Part shown: one piece after another, positions 60,696 through 64,000 of the stretch
Numbering within the stretch: the stretch's first letter is position 1
Layout of the letters: each line of letters starts with the position of its first letter
Source: Podospora comata
Lineage: Eukaryota > Ascomycota > Sordariomycetes > Sordariales > Podosporaceae
Direction of reading: 5' to 3'
Assembly: GCA_017354895.1 (NCBI GenBank)
Contig: CP071499.1
Location: forward strand, 868,001 to 932,000
Length of the DNA stretch: 64,000 nt
The notes under the pieces: generated by a model
Databases searched by the model: none
Told to the model about the DNA's origin: nothing
What the model saw: only the letters and a program-made list of their open reading frames with translations
Translations under genes and position numbers: made by a program

Positions 60696-62005
60696 TCAAA
60701 GCTTTCCCCGATTTGTCGACCCACCCCCTCTGCCCTCGACAACCACTCCCAGCTGTCCAGCATCGAGCATGCTTTGTGCCGAAGCAGTACCAAGGAACGA
60801 CTCGTCTCCAGAAAAGCGCCTGTCACAATAGTATAGTCAGCATTAGGGCTCTGCAGCTTAGCAACATGATATGTCGACTTCCTTACCAGCCTCGCTCCTC
60901 CCCTAGTGAAAGATGACTGCAGTCACTATTGAGCTCACACATCCACCCCCCACCAACGCCCCGACCACCTCTCCAGGCGAGATCCTTGTGACGATCTGCA
61001 GCGTGTGCAGCAGAGGCCCCTGACGAGGTTGCAATGCCATCGCCGTCACACTTAACTGTCCCGGATACGGTTCCCGCGGGGGATGCCCGTCGCCTGTAGA
61101 CACTCAACCCGCAGGTGAAGGCCCGAAAGTCCTCAGTGTCGATGCTCTCCGGCATGTCACCAGTCAACACTCGGCCCAAAGCGATTATGGTGGCAGCATG
61201 TGAGCAGAGCAGAACGGCGCGCACGCCTTCTCTGTCGCACTGAGCAATGAGCTCATCCATGGTCCTGGCGACTCGGTCATGCAGCTCATCAACACCCTCT
61301 CCCATGCGGGTCGGCGTTACTAGCGGTCTGTACTCTTCGTCGAGCAGGCCCGGGAACAGCGGCCTCAGAATTTCATGGGACGCTGGGACCGGGTGCTCAA
61401 AGTTGGCTGCTCCATACCATTCACCCAGACCAGTCTCGCCCCTTATGGACAGGCGCTTGTCAGTGACGATGGCCTTGCGCACAAAGGGTTCGACTGTCTG
61501 AAGACATCGGTAGTATAGACTGGAATAGACGCGCTCAATGGGCGGCTCTGCCTTCAACAGCCGCTCGCCGAGCTCCCTCGCTTGATCAACGCCATGGGAT
61601 GTCAGAGCCGGATCAGCCGCTCCGCCAGTTGGCGACCGTAGGGTCGCTGTGTAGGTGCCAGTGGCGTGATCAACGAGCCAGTTTGATCTGAACTGATAAT
61701 TGGATGTCAGCATTTCCACTACACTACTGCACAACACCGCAAAAGATGGTCATGACGCTAGCTAGGCCACCCTGAGGTCTCGAGCATCCCTTGATCTGCA
61801 AGTGCCAGCCACGAGCTTCAATCAATCAATTAAGAAGAGTCAAGACAACGGACGGGTAAGGGTCTTTGACGATGCGTGGGAAAAGAAGCACAAAAAGGAA
61901 ATTCATCAACGTCAAAACAAAAACAGTCGACATGACAGAACTGAGGGAGAAGAAAAACTTCACACTTACCCCATGACGGGCCACGTAGATCACCTCCAAT
62001 GGCAT
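60696..62005 (-). CDS. Phosphoglycerate-mutase-like protein (TFC7 PGAM-domain type)
   Basis: Three exons: 62005-61970 (12 codons, MPLEVIYVARHG), 61692 to about 60886, and about 60831-60696. The first intron is long (277 nt) and falls directly after the catalytic RHG motif. Exon 2 continues FRSNWLVD, LTSHGVDQARELGERL, SSLYYRCLQTVEP, GLGEWYGAA and LLCSHAATIIALGR, with the second catalytic His in CSHA. The last intron splits the Trp codon of GEERGW, after which RFSGDESF follows, as in relatives. The family is histidine phosphatase; yeast Tfc7, the tau55 subunit of TFIIIC, carries this domain. Whether this gene is phosphatase, TFIIIC subunit or neither is open. Without the last splice the protein would end at GEERGW. 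Confidence 0.83.
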
Positions 62006-64000
62006 GATGTAGACGAATGTAGGGACAGATGGGGGAAATAAATGTGAGTGAGTGTGTGCCTAAGCTGGTTGGGGTTCTTTCTGCTTTCTTCTTTTCTTTT
62101 TTTTCTCTAGGTCACAAACCGACTCAAGGTGGTCCGAAACTTTGGGGGGGGGAAATAACACATGAAAAGATCAGCAAAACCGTTCGTCTCAAATTCATTC
62201 GACCGCACACAATCCATTCTCGTTTTTTTGTTGCTGCGTACGCACTGACGGACGCAAGAAATTTTGCAAAACAGTACACACACAGCAAGGAGATTAGGGG
62301 GATTGCCACAAAAGGATTGGCGCGCGGAAGAGACGGTTGATAATACATGGGACACGCAGTTTCCGCACGTTTTTTCTGTCTGTCTTGAAGGGTTTTGTTT
62401 GGATGAAAATAGGGGATGTGATTTCGGTGTCTGTGTGTTTTTGTTCCCCTTAACTTTTTTAAAGGGTTGAGATGGCAGGAACCAGGACGATCAGGGTCCT
62501 TTTTGTCAGCCATCACTGGCATATCATTGGCATGTGGCATGTGGAGTTTACTGTGTATGGTGTTGATCTTGGGGTTGCAATGCACCTTGTCATCTCGATC
62601 AAGGGCAGCCGCTGGTTGGTTCCACAGATAACGGATGAGATACCCTGTTCCCAATACATTGGGCACAGGCAGGCAGGTTGGGCTACATAGATCTGACGAC
62701 AGCGATTTGGGATTTGGGAAGGAAAAGAGGAGAAATGGGAGGAGGGTGTGCACCTTTGAAGGGGGGGAGTGAGTTGATAGGTAGGAGTATATAAAACCCC
62801 CTGGGCGTAAGTGTATGTAAAGGGTGTATGAATGGGGTGTGTGAGAGCGAACTCTTTCTTGAGACTTTTCAGAACTTGCCCCAATCTGGACAGCCCCAAA
62901 AATTGCAGTCCAGACACTGGTCTTTTTGAGACGAAAAAATGCTCGTCCAGAAACAGACAGAGTGAAAAAAGTTGAGAAACAAAACAGAGACAAGGGAAAC
63001 GGCACTCCCGTGACACTCCTGTTTGTGACAATGACAACTTTGACTCAGGGTTACAGTCAAGAGAAGGGACTGGAAGGGTGTGCTGTTTGTGATGAGGAGG
63101 AGGGCAAAGATCTCGATGACTGGGAACATGGACTGAGGTAGGTGAGGGGAAGGAGGAGAGAGGCCAGGCAGGAAACGGCAAAAGGGGAAGAAGCTACGGA
63201 AGTTTAATTTACTCACACAAGTGTACTTTAGGTAGTACTTTTTGGTCTGAAAGGTTCTCGGGTACAGTACTAAGACTGGACTGGACTGACTGGATGGGTG
63301 TTGTCGGCTGTGGTTTGCTGAGATCGGGTATGCCCTGTGATGTTGAATGGGTGATGTTTTCAAAGTCTTCAGAGCAGAAGAATAGCGGTGATGGATAATT
63401 CAGATTTTCCCACTGCAAAATGTGAGGCAATCTTGAATTAACGGTGTTATGTCGAGTTGTGTAAGTTATTGCGTGCGCATGTATATGTGTGCTGTATGTG
63501 CTGTAATATGCACGCAGTTTATGCAGGTTCTCTCGTCTATCCCGTTGTTCAGTGGTTGTGCTCTGCTATGTTGTGTGTGTACAAACATTGGGTATATGCA
63601 GTATATATGACCTGTAAGAGAAACCAGAGCCGAAGCCGAGTGCCGCGCCCTCCCTCGGTTCTTGAAGGTTCGCTGTTGTATGAGGTGGTGTTGGGTGTGG
63701 GTGTGTCTTGTCGGCACCGGTCCCGTGCCGGAAGATTTTGTCCTTTTGTGGCTTGCGGTAGTGAAGCTGTGATGAAACGGGGAGTTTTAATTCTGCAAGA
63801 CAGTTTTGAAGGTTTGACACTTTTCTCTGGAGAATCTGAGAAACAAGTCTGGAATCGCTTCTCCGTGGAGAGTCGAGGGGAGTTTGAGATCCGAACAATG
63901 GCGGGGAGCCGAGGCACGCTTGTGAGATGTGCAAGTGGCTCATAAAACCCTAACCCTATTTAATCCGGTGATATGTCCCCGGTAGATGGGATGAAAGGGA
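62006..64000. other. Right-edge region, 2 kb, no gene recognised
   Basis: Upstream region of the PGAM-like gene and beyond. Several ORFs of 70-290 codons overlap in different frames and have low-complexity composition (Ser, Phe, Leu, Thr, His). CCCTAACCCTA occurs at about 63950. A gene starting beyond the edge cannot be excluded. Confidence 0.5.

Noticed and set aside
62124-63005. 293-codon minus ORF
   Set aside because: Low-complexity Ser/Phe/Leu/His composition, competing ORFs of similar length in other frames, no family features.
63945-63962. CCCTAACCCTA telomere-like string near the right edge
   Set aside because: Under two repeat units, next to ordinary sequence; no array. A similar short string occurs near 885.

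Overview
The window is ordinary euchromatic nuclear DNA of a filamentous ascomycete, most likely a sordariomycete and probably Sordariales. Seen directly: many genes on both strands, intergenic gaps of 0.2-3.2 kb, and short introns (about 50-80 nt) with GT..AG ends and CTAAC/CTGAC-type branch sites. The proteins are typical of the group: MMM1, an NF-Y C subunit with the fungal N-terminal block, a Mei2-type RRM protein and a mitochondrial uS10 with a classic presequence. The order assignment is inference from remembered family sequences. I see no transposon ORF, CRISPR, tRNA or rRNA, and no biosynthetic cluster.

Layout. 1-280: N-terminus of a PI 4-kinase (PIK1), running off the left edge. 1.0-3.1 kb: LAT-type amino acid (methionine-like) permease, with an apparent 3-nt microexon. 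5.6-8.3 kb: conserved fungal protein of unknown function. 9.7-10.8 kb: NC2-alpha/Bur6 histone-fold protein. 12.2-13.5 kb: HSL-type alpha/beta hydrolase. 13.9-15.7 kb: D-xylulokinase, divergent from an SLP1-like SUN-domain protein (16.7-19.7 kb). 20.4-23.1 kb: Mei2-type RNA-binding protein. 23.1-26.3 kb: the longest gene-free stretch, with low-complexity and degenerate tandem repeats. 26.3-29.1 kb: exocyst SEC15. 29.8-31.0 kb: HAP5/NF-YC. 32.1-33.0 kb: rRNA-processing FCF2. 33.6-35.6 kb: mitochondrial uS10 with a 341-codon Ala/Glu/Pro/Val-rich exon. 35.8-37.2 kb: mitochondrial Trp-tRNA synthetase. 37.4-39.2 kb: VPS45, divergent from MMM1 (39.6-40.9 kb). 41.7-43.6 kb: MBOAT lysophospholipid acyltransferase (ALE1). 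45.0-47.8 kb: serine-rich membrane protein. 50.2-51.3 kb: RCE1 CAAX protease. 52.2-53.5 kb: GDP-mannose transporter VRG4. 54.2-55.5 kb: short-chain dehydrogenase. 56.7-58.1 kb: conserved fungal protein with a duplicated C-terminal motif. 60.7-62.0 kb: phosphoglycerate-mutase/TFC7-like protein. 62.0-64.0 kb: no gene recognised.

The genes do not form one pathway. Many serve membrane traffic and organelles (PIK1, SEC15, VPS45, VRG4, MMM1, ALE1, SLP1-like, RCE1); others serve transcription (NC2-alpha, HAP5) or mitochondrial translation (uS10m, MSW1). Gene models were rebuilt by hand from splice signals and reading frame. In the models with all exons listed, exon lengths sum to a multiple of three. 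I did not find a convincing new system. The best leads are gene-structure oddities: the 3-nt microexon, the frame-symmetric 1-kb exon in uS10m and two competing acceptors in HAP5.
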